From: Serratia plymuthica
Lineage (GTDB): Bacteria; Pseudomonadota; Gammaproteobacteria; Enterobacterales; Enterobacteriaceae
Length of the DNA: 64,000 nucleotides
Assembly (NCBI RefSeq): GCF_018336935.1
Contig: NZ_CP068771.1
Coordinates: 3,906,001 to 3,970,000 of the forward strand
Direction of reading: 5' to 3'
Below, one piece after another: positions 25,324-37,762 of the stretch (within the stretch, counting starts at the first letter, position 1; the number at the start of each line of letters is the position of its first letter). The position numbers and the translations under genes are program-made. Below the pieces are notes generated by a model. The model was given only the letters and a program-made list of their open reading frames with translations, did no database searches and was not told where the DNA came from.

Positions 25324-25965
25324 TTAAGCCGCAGCACCCGCAACGGCTGCGCGCGCCAATTCGGTGATGCGCGCGTAGTCGCCGTTTTCCAGCGCATCCG
25401 CCGGCACCAGCCAGGAGCCGCCGATGCACAGCACGCTTTTCAGCGCCAAATAGTCGCGGTAGTTACCCGGCGAAATGCCGCCGGTGGGGCAGAAGCGCAC
25501 CTGCGGGAACGGGCCGCCGATCGCCTGCAGCGCTTTCACGCCGCCGTTGGCTTCCGCCGGGAAGAACTTGAACTCGCGCAGGCCATAATCCATACCCAGC
25601 ATCAGTTCAGACACGGTGCTGATACCGGGAATTAACGGGATCGAACCGGCGGTGGCCGCTTTCAACAACTCGTCGGTCAGGCCCGGGCTGATGGCGAACT
25701 GTGCGCCGGCGTCGGTCACCTGCCGCAATTGCTGCGGGTTAATGACGGTGCCTGCGCCGATAATCGCGTCCGGCACTTCCTGGGCAATGGCGCGAATCGC
25801 ATCCATCGCACACGCAGTGCGCAGCGTCACTTCCAGCACCCGCACGCCGCCGGCGACCAGGGCTTTTGCCAGCGGAACCGCGTGTTCGAGCTTGTTGATC
25901 ACGATCACCGGTACGACCGGCCCGGCCAGCAGGATTTGCTCTGCGCTTGTCTTCCAATTGTTCAT
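25324..25965 (-). CDS. eda: KDPG aldolase (bifunctional KHG/KDPG aldolase)
   Basis: This 213-residue class-I aldolase splits 2-keto-3-deoxy-6-phosphogluconate to pyruvate and glyceraldehyde 3-phosphate. Glu45 (in VLEVTLRT) and the Schiff-base Lys133 (in [13 protein letters not shown]) match the catalytic residues of E. coli Eda, and CPTGGIS binds phosphate. The ATG at 25965 gives the family N-terminus ([11 protein letters not shown]); a longer frame upstream overlaps edd and is not supported. It is the last gene of gntK-gntU-edd-eda, 43 bases after edd. In E. coli eda and edd lie near zwf instead. Confidence 0.97.
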   Translation of the reverse strand: MNNWKTSAEQILLAGPVVPVIVINKLEHAVPLAKALVAGGVRVLEVTLRTACAMDAIRAIAQEVPDAIIGAGTVINPQQLRQVTDAGAQFAISPGLTDELLKAATAGSIPLIPGISTVSELMLGMDYGLREFKFFPAEANGGVKALQAIGGPFPQVRFCPTGGISPGNYRDYLALKSVLCIGGSWLVPADALENGDYARITELARAAVAGAAA

Positions 25966-26008
25966 TAACGATGTTCTCCAGTTATGGCCGCCGTGGCCAT
26001 GCCAACGA

Positions 26009-27823
26009 TTAAAATTTAATGCAGCAGGCACCTTGTTCCGCGCCGGAAAGCTGGCTGCGTAAGGCGCCGAACAGTTCGCGGCCACAGCCGACGTGTTCCG
26101 CGCTCAGGTCCGGCTGAGAGGGGGCGCGCTGAGCCAGCACATCGGTGTCGACCAACAATTCCAGCTCGCCGGTGCGGCCGTTAACGCGGATCGGGTCGCC
26201 GTTTTGCACCTTCGCCAGCAGGCCGCCGGTGTAGGCTTCCGGGGTAACGTGGATGGCGGAGGGCACCTTGCCGGAAGCGCCGGACAGGCGGCCGTCGGTC
26301 ACCAGCGCCACCTTGAAACCGCGATCCATCAATACGCCCAGCGGCGGCATCAGCTTGTGCAGTTCTGGCATGCCGTTGGCCTGTGGCCCCTGGAAACGCA
26401 CCACCACCACGCAATCGCGATCCAGTTTGCCGGCTTCGAACGCCGGTACGATGTCGTGCTGGCTTTCGAAGACTACCGCAGGCGCTTCGATAATCTGATT
26501 GTCGGTCGGCACCGCCGAGGTTTTCATCACCGCCCGGCCGAGGTTGCCGGAAAGCACCTTGGTGCCGCCGTGATGTTCGAACGGTTGGGCAATACTGGCG
26601 ATAACCTTGGCGTCGAGCGAACTTTCCACCCCTTCACGCCAGGCCAGTTGGCCGTTATCCAGCCACGGCTCCTGGGTGTAACGCGCCAGGCCAAAACCGG
26701 CCACGGTGTGCACATCCTCGTGCAGCAGGCCATGCTTCAAGAGCTCACGTACCACCAAGGCTACGCCGCCTGCAGCCTGGAACTGATTGATGTCCGCCGG
26801 GCCGTTTGGGTAGATGCGGCACAGCAGCGGCACCGCATCTGACAGTTCTGAGAAGTCGTCCCAGTTGATGATGATGCCGGCAGCGCGCGCCATCGCCACC
26901 ATGTGCATGGTCAGGTTGGTGGAGCCGCCGGTGGCCAGCAGCGCAATGATGCCGTTCACCACCACTTTTTCATCCACCAGTTGGCCGACGGGCAGGTAAT
27001 TGCCGGCGGTTTCGGTCAGGCGGGTGACCTGGCGCGCGGCGGCGTCGGTCAGGGCATCGCGCAGCGGCGTGGCGGGGTGAACAAAGGACGCGCCCGGCAG
27101 GTGCAGGCCCATCACTTCCATCACCATCTGGTTGGTGTTGGCGGTGCCGTAGAAGGTGCAGGTGCCGATGCCGTGATAAGAGGCGGCCTCCGCTTCCAGC
27201 AGCGCCAGGCGGTCAGCCTTGCCTTCGGCGTACAGCTGGCGTACGCGTACCTTTTCTTTGTTCGGCAAACCGCTGCTCATCGGGCCGGCGGGGACAAACA
27301 GCGCAGGCAAATGGCCGAAGGACAGGGCGGACATCACCAGCCCCGGTACGATTTTATCGCAAATGCCGAGAAACAGCGCACCGTCGAACATGTTGTGCGA
27401 CAGGCCAATAGCGGAAGACATGGCAATCACGTCGCGGCTCATCAGCGACAGCTCCATGCCGTCCTGGCCCTGGGTTACGCCATCGCACATCGCCGGCACG
27501 CCACCGGCCACCTGGCCGACCGCTCCCACCGCGTGCAGCGCCTGTTTCAGCCGTTGCGGATAATTCTCATAAGGCTGGTGGGCGGAAAGCATATCGTTAT
27601 AGGCGGTGATGATGGCGATATCGCTGCGCACCATGTTTTTCAGCGCGGCTTTATCATCCGGTTGGCAGGCGGCAAAGCCATGCGCCAGGTTGCCGCAGGC
27701 CAGTTGCGAGCGGTGCACGGTTTGGGAGCGGGCGGCCTCGATACGCGCCAGATAGGCGGTTCGGCTCTCTTTTGAGCGGTCGATGATGCGCTGTGTGACA
27801 CGAGACAGGATTGGATTGATCAT
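26009..27823 (-). CDS. edd: Phosphogluconate dehydratase
   Basis: This 604-residue Fe-S dehydratase of the IlvD/Edd family converts 6-phosphogluconate to KDPG, the first dedicated Entner-Doudoroff step. Signature segments are present: [22 protein letters not shown], the cluster cysteine in [41 protein letters not shown] and [18 protein letters not shown]. Length matches E. coli Edd (603). It follows gntU by 110 bases and precedes eda, so gluconate uptake, phosphorylation and cleavage to C3 units are encoded together. Confidence 0.97.
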   Translation of the reverse strand: MINPILSRVTQRIIDRSKESRTAYLARIEAARSQTVHRSQLACGNLAHGFAACQPDDKAALKNMVRSDIAIITAYNDMLSAHQPYENYPQRLKQALHAVGAVGQVAGGVPAMCDGVTQGQDGMELSLMSRDVIAMSSAIGLSHNMFDGALFLGICDKIVPGLVMSALSFGHLPALFVPAGPMSSGLPNKEKVRVRQLYAEGKADRLALLEAEAASYHGIGTCTFYGTANTNQMVMEVMGLHLPGASFVHPATPLRDALTDAAARQVTRLTETAGNYLPVGQLVDEKVVVNGIIALLATGGSTNLTMHMVAMARAAGIIINWDDFSELSDAVPLLCRIYPNGPADINQFQAAGGVALVVRELLKHGLLHEDVHTVAGFGLARYTQEPWLDNGQLAWREGVESSLDAKVIASIAQPFEHHGGTKVLSGNLGRAVMKTSAVPTDNQIIEAPAVVFESQHDIVPAFEAGKLDRDCVVVVRFQGPQANGMPELHKLMPPLGVLMDRGFKVALVTDGRLSGASGKVPSAIHVTPEAYTGGLLAKVQNGDPIRVNGRTGELELLVDTDVLAQRAPSQPDLSAEHVGCGRELFGALRSQLSGAEQGACCIKF

Positions 27824-27867
27824 ACCTTCCTCACATTGCTGTTGTTATTGACGTCGCCAGTGGCGCT

Positions 27868-27912
27868 GCCCCCGGTGGTTGACTGCAGCCCTGATGTGCA
27901 ATGACCGGGGGC
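27868..27912 (-). repeat. Inverted repeat between gntU and edd
   Basis: GCCCCCGGT (27868-27876) and ACCGGGGGC (27904-27912) are perfect arms around a 27-base loop. On the operon transcript this hairpin follows gntU and precedes edd. It could protect the upstream mRNA or weaken readthrough. Confidence 0.55.
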
Positions 27913-27933
27913 GGGTTATGTCGTTATATTTTT

Positions 27934-29271
27934 TTAAAACATCGTGAAGGCGACCATGCCGATGATCCCACCCACGCTGCCCAGAATGGTTTCCATCACC
28001 GTCCAGGTTTTCAGCGTTTGCAGTTCGTTGGCGCCGGTAAATTTACCGAACAGCCAGAAACCGGCGTCGTTCACGTGGCTGAGCACAATCGAGCCGCCGG
28101 CGATGCAGATAGCCAGCGCGGCCAGTTGCCCACCGCCCAGTCCCAGTTGGCCGGTGACCGGCAGCACCAGGCCGACGGTGGTGAGGCAGGCGACGGTCGC
28201 AGAACCCTGAATCACCCGCACTACGGCGGAAAGCGCGAAGCAGGCTACGGCGATCGGCAGGCCTGCGCCTATCATGGCGTCACCCAGCGCCGGGCCAACG
28301 CCGGAATCCACCAGGATCTGTTTGAATACGCCGCCCGCGCCGGTCATCAGCAGGATAATCCCGGCGGGTTGCACCGCCGCAGAGCAGATGGCCAGCGTTT
28401 GTTCATTGGTCATGCCGCGCGGTTTCGCCAGACCGTAAATCACGATCAGACAGGCGATCAAAATGGCGGTGAACGGGTGGCCGATAAACTCCAGCCACTG
28501 CTGCAATTGCGAGCCGGGCGTGACCAGCCGCGCGCCGATGGTTTTCATGCCGACCAGCACCAGCGGGCAGAGTACCAGCGCCAGGCTAAAGCCAAATGAC
28601 GGCAGGTTGCCCTTATTGAGCGTCGGTTCGTTTTCGTCCGCCGGCATTGGCCAGTTAACGAAGCGGCTGATAAAGCTGCCGTACAATGGGCCTGCAATCA
28701 GCATGCCGAGAATGGCGGCGACCAGCCCGATGGCGATCATCCAGCCGAAATCGGCCTTCATCTGAGAGGCCAGCAGCATCGGCACCGGCCCCGGCAGCAG
28801 GAACGAAGCGGCTGCCGCGACGCCGGCAAACAGCGGAATGGCCAGCTTGACGATGTTGCCGTCGGTGCGGCGCGCCACGGCAAAGACGATGCCGATCAGC
28901 AGCACCACCGCCACGTCAAAGAACAGCGGCAGGGCGCAGATCAAACCGGCGATGCCAAGGGCATAATGCGCCTTGCTCTGACCGAAACGTTTCAGTAAAT
29001 GCGCCGCAATCTGGTCCAGCGCGCCGACCTCATGCAGGATCTTGCCGAACATGGCACCCAGCGCCACCACAATCGCCAGAAAGCCCAGCGTATCGCCCAT
29101 GCCTTTTTGCATGGTGTCGGCGATGCGGTCGAGCGGCATGCCGGAGAAGATACCGGCGGCGATAGACACCAGCATTAACGCAACGAAGGCGTGCATGCGC
29201 GCCTTCATCACCAGGAATAACAGCAGTAAAACCGAGCCGACTGCGGTACCGACCAGCGTTATCGTACTCAC
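27934..29271 (-). CDS. gntU: GntP-family gluconate permease, GntU-like
   Basis: This 445-residue inner-membrane gluconate:H+ symporter has about 12 hydrophobic segments. Family motifs include VVALGAMFGKILHE, ALPLFFDVAVVLLI, PGPVPMLLASQMKADFGWM and SHVNDAGFWLFGKFTGA. Similarity is closest to the low-affinity transporter GntU. The GTG at 29271 forms a GTGA start-stop overlap with gntK and aligns with the GntU N-terminus (STITLVGTAVGS); a GTG two codons earlier is the alternative. Coupled translation with gntK is likely. Confidence 0.9.
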   Translation of the reverse strand: MSTITLVGTAVGSVLLLLFLVMKARMHAFVALMLVSIAAGIFSGMPLDRIADTMQKGMGDTLGFLAIVVALGAMFGKILHEVGALDQIAAHLLKRFGQSKAHYALGIAGLICALPLFFDVAVVLLIGIVFAVARRTDGNIVKLAIPLFAGVAAAASFLLPGPVPMLLASQMKADFGWMIAIGLVAAILGMLIAGPLYGSFISRFVNWPMPADENEPTLNKGNLPSFGFSLALVLCPLVLVGMKTIGARLVTPGSQLQQWLEFIGHPFTAILIACLIVIYGLAKPRGMTNEQTLAICSAAVQPAGIILLMTGAGGVFKQILVDSGVGPALGDAMIGAGLPIAVACFALSAVVRVIQGSATVACLTTVGLVLPVTGQLGLGGGQLAALAICIAGGSIVLSHVNDAGFWLFGKFTGANELQTLKTWTVMETILGSVGGIIGMVAFTMF

Positions 29272-29807
29272 GCGCACACGTCCTGCGGCAGGAAGCTTTG
29301 GATATGGCGCACCGTATCGGCAATGACGCCCTCCAGCGGCTGATTGATGTCGACTGCCATCACGTCGCTTTCATCGATGCCCGGCTGTTCCAGCGCGGCG
29401 AACTGGGTGACCAGCATTTGCGGTTTGAAGAAGTGGCCGTTGCGCGCAGCGAGACGGGCTTCGATCACCGGGAAATCGCCGTGCAGATAGATGAATGACA
29501 GGTTGCCGTTGCCGGCGCGCAGGCGGTCGCGGTAATGCTTTTTCAGCGCAGAGCAGACGATGATCGACACGCTGTTGGTGCGCTGCATGGCGAAGGCTGC
29601 GTCGTTGAGCGCGGCCAGCCACGGGGCGCGGTCGTCATCGTTGAGCGGCTCACCGGCGGCCATTTTCAGGATATTGCTGCGCGGGTGCAGGAAATCGCCG
29701 TCGAGGAACCCGGCGGACAGTTGGCGGGCGGCCGCCGCGGCCACGGCGGATTTGCCGCTGCCGGAAACGCCCATGATGACGTAGATTCGGTTTTGATTGT
29801 TGGTCAT
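29268..29807 (-). CDS. gntK: Gluconokinase
   Basis: This 179-residue P-loop kinase phosphorylates gluconate to 6-phosphogluconate. The Walker A motif GVSGSGKS is at residues 13-20, DGDFLHP and EPLNDDDR follow, and CSALKKHYRDRLR is the typical lid/binding region. Length is that of thermoresistant GntK (175 in E. coli). It is the first gene of the gntK-gntU-edd-eda set, downstream of a promoter overlapped by two GntR-type operators. No gntR gene is in the window. Confidence 0.96.
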   Translation of the reverse strand: MTNNQNRIYVIMGVSGSGKSAVAAAAARQLSAGFLDGDFLHPRSNILKMAAGEPLNDDDRAPWLAALNDAAFAMQRTNSVSIIVCSALKKHYRDRLRAGNGNLSFIYLHGDFPVIEARLAARNGHFFKPQMLVTQFAALEQPGIDESDVMAVDINQPLEGVIADTVRHIQSFLPQDVCA

Positions 29808-29848
29808 GGCTTAGCTCCAAAACGGCAAATAGGGTTACCTTGTATGCG

Positions 29849-29878
29849 TTGTTACCGGTAACATGTTATCGGTAACAT
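29849..29878 (-). promoter_or_regulatory. Two tandem GntR-type operators
   Basis: TTGTTACCGGTAACAT (29849-29864) and ATGTTATCGGTAACAT (29863-29878) fit the GntR consensus ATGTTA-N4-TAACAT and share an AT at their junction. They cover the region from the -10 box to the start of transcription of gntK. Gluconate-responsive repression by a GntR encoded elsewhere is inferred. Confidence 0.85.
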
Positions 29879-29905
29879 TGTCGAAGGAAGTTTGGCCGGT
29901 TGCAA
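29877..29905 (-). promoter_or_regulatory. gntK promoter
   Basis: Read on the minus strand: TTGCAA (29905-29900), a 17-base spacer and GACAAT (29882-29877). The -10 box overlaps the upstream GntR operator by two bases. Confidence 0.6.
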
Positions 29906-30010
29906 TGAGCTTTAGCGGTGAGGATCGTTAACTGTGATCGGCTTCAAGTTTTTTTCGGGGCTGGAAACACTCTGCCTACAGAGTTTTACATGCTGACAAC
30001 AGGGGGGGAC

Positions 30011-30032
30011 GGAGCGCCGCCGCCGGCGCTCC
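30011..30032 (-). terminator. GC-rich hairpin after iclR
   Basis: GGAGCGCC and GGCGCTCC pair around GCCGCC, just after the iclR stop on the minus strand. No T-run. It separates iclR from the gntK promoter region; the gap 29808-30041 holds no gene. Confidence 0.5.
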
Positions 30033-30041
30033 GGGGCAATT

Positions 30042-30872
30042 TCAGCGTATGCCGCCGTACTCCAGGCTGATCTCTTTTGCGGCGTGGATCACCAGCGCGC
30101 CCAGTTCGATCACGCGGTTGTCGGTGATGCGCGACACCGGGCCGGAGATCGAAATGGCGGCGAAGGCTTCCCGGTGCTCGTCGAAAATGCAGGCCGCCAC
30201 GCAGCGCAGGCCGAGGGCATGCTCTTCGTCGTCGAAGGAAAAGCCCTGCTTGCGGATCTGCGCCAGCCCTTCCTTCAGGTTATGCGGCGTCATCGTATGC
30301 TGGGTGTAGGTCTGCATGCCCTTTTTATGCAGCAGTTTGGTGACTTGCTCATCCGACAGGGTAGAGAGAAACGCTTTCCCCGCACCGGAGGCGTGCATCG
30401 GCAGTTTACCGCCGATCGGCGCCGACATGCGCATCAGCGCGGTGCATTGCACCTGATCGATAATGATGGCCTGATACTCGCTGGTATCCAGCACGGCCAG
30501 ATTGACCGTCTCGCCGGATTCTTCCATCAGACGGCGCAGCGTCGGGTGCACCATCGCCAGCAGGTTGCGGCTTTGCAGAAAGCTGCTGCCGACCACAAAG
30601 GCGTGCGAGCCAATGGTCCACAGGCCCAGATCGCCCACCTGCCGCACGAATCCCTGCTGTTGCATGGTGGTGAGCAGGCGGTGGGTGGTGGAGTTCGGCA
30701 GCCCGGCCTGCTGGGCCAGATCGGTCAGCGCCACGTTTCCCTGGGCTTCGGCAATGTATTCCAGCAGTTTCAGGCCACGGGTCAGCGATTGAACCTGACC
30801 GGTCGCCGCGCTGGCGGCCGGTGAGGCGGCGCGGGGCTTTTTGCCGCGTTTGGCGGGAGCGGGGGTGACCAT
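30042..30872 (-). CDS. iclR: Glyoxylate-bypass operon repressor IclR
   Basis: This 276-residue regulator has an N-terminal winged helix-turn-helix (TDLAQQAGLPNSTTHRLLTTM, about residues 49-69) and a C-terminal effector-binding domain (GGKLPMHASGAGKAFLS and SFDDEEHALGLRCVAACIFDEH), which senses glyoxylate/pyruvate in E. coli. It represses aceBAK and itself. Similarity to E. coli IclR covers the full length. Here it is separated from aceK by the four-gene gluconate operon, whereas in E. coli only arpA intervenes. The order iclR-metH is conserved. Confidence 0.96.
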   Translation of the reverse strand: MVTPAPAKRGKKPRAASPAASAATGQVQSLTRGLKLLEYIAEAQGNVALTDLAQQAGLPNSTTHRLLTTMQQQGFVRQVGDLGLWTIGSHAFVVGSSFLQSRNLLAMVHPTLRRLMEESGETVNLAVLDTSEYQAIIIDQVQCTALMRMSAPIGGKLPMHASGAGKAFLSTLSDEQVTKLLHKKGMQTYTQHTMTPHNLKEGLAQIRKQGFSFDDEEHALGLRCVAACIFDEHREAFAAISISGPVSRITDNRVIELGALVIHAAKEISLEYGGIR

Positions 30873-30897
30873 AATTCACATTCCTCTTTCCGTATTA

Positions 30898-30912
30898 TGG
30901 AATTCATTTTCG
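30898..30912. promoter_or_regulatory. Candidate IclR autoregulatory site
   Basis: TGGAA-TTCA-TTTTC matches nine of ten arm positions of TGGAA-N4-TTTCC and lies 26 bases upstream of the iclR start. Together with the site before aceB it suggests that IclR controls both units. Confidence 0.55.
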
Positions 30913-31030
30913 TTTTTTGCAGATGAATTGCAAGCCGTCAATCAGCTCATCGGATGTGTTGGCCGCCAACCTGAAAAACTCTCAATAGCCGCACGCCACT
31001 TTGCCCATACAACCTGTGCTAGGATGGCCG

Positions 31031-31157
31031 ATACCCATCGTCTTTCAAGCCGCAGCGTGGTTGCCTGCACGGGTTCACCCCAGTCACTTGGCTTGAGTAA
31101 GCTCCGGGGGCTGAACAAGCTGGGCAGCCTGGCCGCAACTTGAAATCCACAGGGTAT
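31031..31157. repeat. ERIC element upstream of metH
   Basis: This 127-bp element is bounded by ATACCC and GGGTAT inverted ends and contains the ERIC core: CACCCCAGTCACTTG, then GAGTAAGCTCCGGGGG. It occupies the 340-base gap between iclR and metH (30873-31212), ending 55 bases before the metH start, so it is probably in the metH leader or overlaps its promoter. Beyond the IclR-like site and this element I see no gene in the gap. Confidence 0.85.
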
Positions 31158-31212
31158 GCAACGGTTGAGCGATGGTGAAAGAGTGTGGCTTAAAAGATAA
31201 AGGGGATCATGG

Positions 31213-34893
<3,681 letters not shown>

Positions 34894-34899
34894 CGATTG

Positions 34900-34923
34900 A
34901 GGGGCGCTGCATGCGGCGCCCCT
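34900..34923. terminator. GC-rich hairpin between metH and the UTRA regulator gene
   Basis: AGGGGCGC and GCGCCCCT pair around TGCATGCG, directly after the metH stop. No T-run. It is of the same type as the hairpins at 25297-25316 and 42396-42417. Confidence 0.55.
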
Positions 34924-34967
34924 GCCACCCCGCTTTTCTCATATAGGGTCAACATGTTGGCCCCTGC

Positions 34968-35693
34968 TTATCCCTCGTCGTTCGCCACTGCCTCCACATC
35001 AATGTGCAGTGCGTCGTAGCGCCAATACTCCAAATCGCAATCAATCACCCGATCGTGCTGATCGCGGTTAACCCGGGTAATAAACAGCGACGGGCTGCCG
35101 TAGGTGACTTTCAGCATCGCGGCTGCCTCCTGCGGTAACAGGGTCGGCAGCATATCGAAGCGCACCCGGCCATAATGGATACCGTAGCGCTCTGCGTACA
35201 GTGCGGTCAGCGACTGCGTCAAATCGGCCTCCAGGATACCGGCAAAGTAGGCCGGATTGAGGTAGTGCTCGCAATACAGCACCGCACGCCCGTCGATAAA
35301 GCGTAGCCGGCGGATGCGGTAAACCTCTGCGCCTTCCGGCAGCGCCAGCCGCCGCGCCAGGGCGGCGTCGGCATGCACGCGACCACTGTCGATCACCTGG
35401 GTATGGGCGTCGCGCCCCTGCTGCTGAGCCATGGCGTGGAAGTGGCTGCGCTGCAACGGGTTGTACACCAGCCGTGGCGGCGAGATAAACCAGCCGCGCC
35501 TCACCTGACGGTAAATCACCCCCTGCGCCTCCAACTGGCCGAGCGCTTCCTGCAAGGTAATGCGGGTGGTGGAGAACTGCTCGCTCAGGGCGCGTTCCGA
35601 AGGCAGCTTGCCGCCAATGTTGAACTCCCCCGCAGCAATGCGGGCGTTCAACGTCTGGCAGATTATCGCCACGGTGGTTGCTCCTTCACTCAT
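34968..35693 (-). CDS. GntR/HutC-family regulator with UTRA effector domain
   Basis: This 241-residue regulator has an N-terminal winged helix (GGKLPSERALSEQFSTTRITLQEALGQLEAQGVIYR, about residues 27-62) and a C-terminal UTRA ligand domain (from about residue 90; VYRIRRLRFIDGRAVLYCEHYLNP). UTRA regulators sense small metabolites such as sugar phosphates or phosphonates (PhnF/PhnR are relatives). It is divergent from the importer operon at 35884, and a 16-bp palindrome lies between them, so it is most likely the local repressor. The inducer is unknown. It has no counterpart at this place in E. coli. Confidence 0.88.
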   Translation of the reverse strand: MSEGATTVAIICQTLNARIAAGEFNIGGKLPSERALSEQFSTTRITLQEALGQLEAQGVIYRQVRRGWFISPPRLVYNPLQRSHFHAMAQQQGRDAHTQVIDSGRVHADAALARRLALPEGAEVYRIRRLRFIDGRAVLYCEHYLNPAYFAGILEADLTQSLTALYAERYGIHYGRVRFDMLPTLLPQEAAAMLKVTYGSPSLFITRVNRDQHDRVIDCDLEYWRYDALHIDVEAVANDEG

Positions 35694-35796
35694 GACACAT
35701 GCCCCATTTCAGTGCGTTTTGCCCCTGTTAAGGTAGACCAGCGGGCGGCCCCTTGAGGCGTAAATGAGATAAAGCTGCTGCTTTTTTGGGCTGACA

Positions 35797-35852
35797 TATA
35801 ATTATCACATTCGTCCGTTAGATTGGCTTGGTTCTTGCTGGACTAGTCCAGC
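35797..35852 (+). promoter_or_regulatory. Operator palindrome and possible promoter of the importer operon
   Basis: GCTGGACTAGTCCAGC (35837-35852) is a perfect 16-bp palindrome 31 bases before the substrate-binding protein gene. It resembles the palindromic sites of HutC-type regulators such as DasR. TATAAT at 35797-35802 is a good -10 box, though its -35 is weak. A half-like site TAGACCAG (35734-35741) lies nearer the regulator gene. Binding is inferred. Confidence 0.6.
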
Positions 35853-35883
35853 TACTCCCACACTACCACCTGGAGCATCTGTT

Positions 35884-36945
35884 ATGAAACGTTTGTGCGC
35901 TTCTGTGTTAACCAGTGCCATTGTACTGACCAGCCAGATGAGCTGGGCCGCAGATTCCGATCTGGCCGCGCTCGAGCAGGCCGCCAAGAAGGAAGGTGAA
36001 GTCAACAGCGTCGGCATGCCGGACAGCTGGGCCAACTGGAAAGACACCTGGCAGGATCTGCAGAGCAAGTACGGTTTGAAGCATCTCGATACCGACATGA
36101 GCTCGGCGCAGGAAATCGCCAAGTTCGACGCGGAAAAGGGCAATGCCACGGCGGATATCGGTGACGTGGGCGCGGCATTCGGCCCCATCGCGGTGCAAAA
36201 AGGGGTAACCCAACCTTATAAGCCGTCCACCTGGGAGCAGGTGCCTGGCTGGGCGAAAGACAAGGATGGCCACTGGGCGCTGGCCTATACCGGCACCATC
36301 GCCTTCATTATCAACAAACAGCAGGTGAAAGAGATCCCGCACAGTTGGGCCGATCTGCTGAAAGGCACTTATCAGGTCACCATCGGTGACGTCGGCACCG
36401 CCTCGCAGGCGGCAAGCGGCGTGCTGGCGGCCACCTACGCCATGGGCGGCAACGAGAAAAACCTGAAGCCGGGCCTGGAGTTCTTCGGCAAGTTGGCCAA
36501 GGCCGGGCGCCTGAGCCTGAGCAACCCGGTGATCGCTTCGCTGGAAAAAGGCGAAGTGCAGGTCGGCGTGGTGTGGGACTTTAACGGCCTGAACTACCGT
36601 GACCAGATCGACAAAACCCGTTTTGAAGTGTTGATCCCATCCGACGGCTCAATCACGTCAGGCTACACCACCATCATCAACAAATTCGCCAAACACCCGA
36701 ACGCCGCCAAGCTGGCGCGTGAATATATTTTCTCCGACGCCGGTCAGATCAATCTGGCGCGCGGCTATGCTCGCCCGATCCGTGCGGAACACCTGACGCT
36801 GCCGGACGACGTAAAAGCCAAGCTGCTGCCGGCCGAACAGTATAAAAACGCCCACCCGATCGCCGATCCGGCGGCCTGGGAACAAAGCGCCAAAACGCTG
36901 CCGCGCCAGTGGCAGGAAAACGTCATTATGTTTATGCAGCAGTGA
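35884..36945 (+). CDS. ABC importer periplasmic substrate-binding protein
   Basis: This 353-residue protein starts with a signal peptide (KRLCASVLTSAIVLTSQ, cleavage after SWA at about residue 22). The mature part has the two-lobe fold of the iron/putrescine/2-aminoethylphosphonate-type binding proteins, with GDVGAAFGPIAVQKGV, ALAYTGTIAFIINKQQVKEIP and VGVVWDFNGLNYRDQ. It is the first gene of a five-gene operon with a phosphoesterase, two permeases and an ATPase. Ligand not identifiable from sequence; the phosphoesterase next door suggests a phosphorylated organic compound. Confidence 0.85.
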   Translation: MKRLCASVLTSAIVLTSQMSWAADSDLAALEQAAKKEGEVNSVGMPDSWANWKDTWQDLQSKYGLKHLDTDMSSAQEIAKFDAEKGNATADIGDVGAAFGPIAVQKGVTQPYKPSTWEQVPGWAKDKDGHWALAYTGTIAFIINKQQVKEIPHSWADLLKGTYQVTIGDVGTASQAASGVLAATYAMGGNEKNLKPGLEFFGKLAKAGRLSLSNPVIASLEKGEVQVGVVWDFNGLNYRDQIDKTRFEVLIPSDGSITSGYTTIINKFAKHPNAAKLAREYIFSDAGQINLARGYARPIRAEHLTLPDDVKAKLLPAEQYKNAHPIADPAAWEQSAKTLPRQWQENVIMFMQQ

Positions 36946-36956
36946 GTTAAGCCATC

Positions 36957-37754
36957 ATGAAAACGATCCTCGTACTGCTGGACGGCCTGAACTATCAGGT
37001 GGCGCATGACGCCATGGGATATCTGCAGGCCGAGTGTGCGGCAGGGCGCGGACGGTTGTATCAGCTGGAGAGCGAGCTGCCTTCGCTCTCTCGGCCGCTG
37101 TATGAATGCATTCTCACCGGCGTACCGCCGGTGGAGAGCGGCGTGGTGCATAATCAGGTATCGCGCCTCTCGCATCAGCAAAGCGTGTTTCACTATGCGC
37201 GCGCCGCAGGGCTGACTACCGCTGCGGCCGCCTACCATTGGTTCAGTGAGCTGTATAACCGTACCCCGTTCGACGCCGCGCGCGATCGCCATACCGACGA
37301 TGCCGGGCTGCCCATCCAGCACGGCCATTTTTATTACGACGACCGCTACCCAGACTCCCATCTGTTTGACGACGCCGAAAGCCTGCGCCGCCGTCATCAG
37401 CCCGATTTCCTGTTGATCCACCCGATGAACATCGACGATGCCGGGCACCGCTTCGGCCTGTCTTCACCGCAGTACCGTAACGCGGCGCGCAATGCCGACG
37501 GCGTGCTGTCGCGCTATCTGGGCGACTGGCTAAGCGCCGGGTATCAGGTGATGGTCACGGCCGATCACGGCATGAATGACGACCGCAGCCACGGCGGTGT
37601 ATTGCCGGAGGAGCGGCAGGTGCCGCTGTTTGTATTCGGTGCGGCTTTCAGCCAGAACGACGCCAACCCGCAGCAAACCGACCTGTGCGGCACGCTGTGC
37701 GAAGTGTTGCAGGTGGCGCACGACAAGTCGCGCTGCCGTGCGCTGTTGGCATAA
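36957..37754 (+). CDS. Cytosolic NPP-like phosphoesterase (alkaline phosphatase superfamily)
   Basis: This 265-residue enzyme has every metal ligand expected of the nucleotide pyrophosphatase/phosphodiesterase branch: Asp9 (LLDGLN), nucleophile Ser45 (PSLSRP, where many relatives have Thr), Asp160 and His164 (DDAGHRFG), Asp203-His204 (TADHGM) and His212 (SHGG). It is much shorter than most NPP or phosphonoacetate hydrolase proteins, keeping mainly the catalytic core. No signal peptide is seen, so the substrate is probably imported intact by the neighbouring ABC system and cleaved inside the cell. It lies 11 bases after the binding protein and 8 before the first permease. Exact substrate unknown. 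Confidence 0.85.
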   Translation: MKTILVLLDGLNYQVAHDAMGYLQAECAAGRGRLYQLESELPSLSRPLYECILTGVPPVESGVVHNQVSRLSHQQSVFHYARAAGLTTAAAAYHWFSELYNRTPFDAARDRHTDDAGLPIQHGHFYYDDRYPDSHLFDDAESLRRRHQPDFLLIHPMNIDDAGHRFGLSSPQYRNAARNADGVLSRYLGDWLSAGYQVMVTADHGMNDDRSHGGVLPEERQVPLFVFGAAFSQNDANPQQTDLCGTLCEVLQVAHDKSRCRALLA

Positions 37755-37762
37755 GGGTGAAA

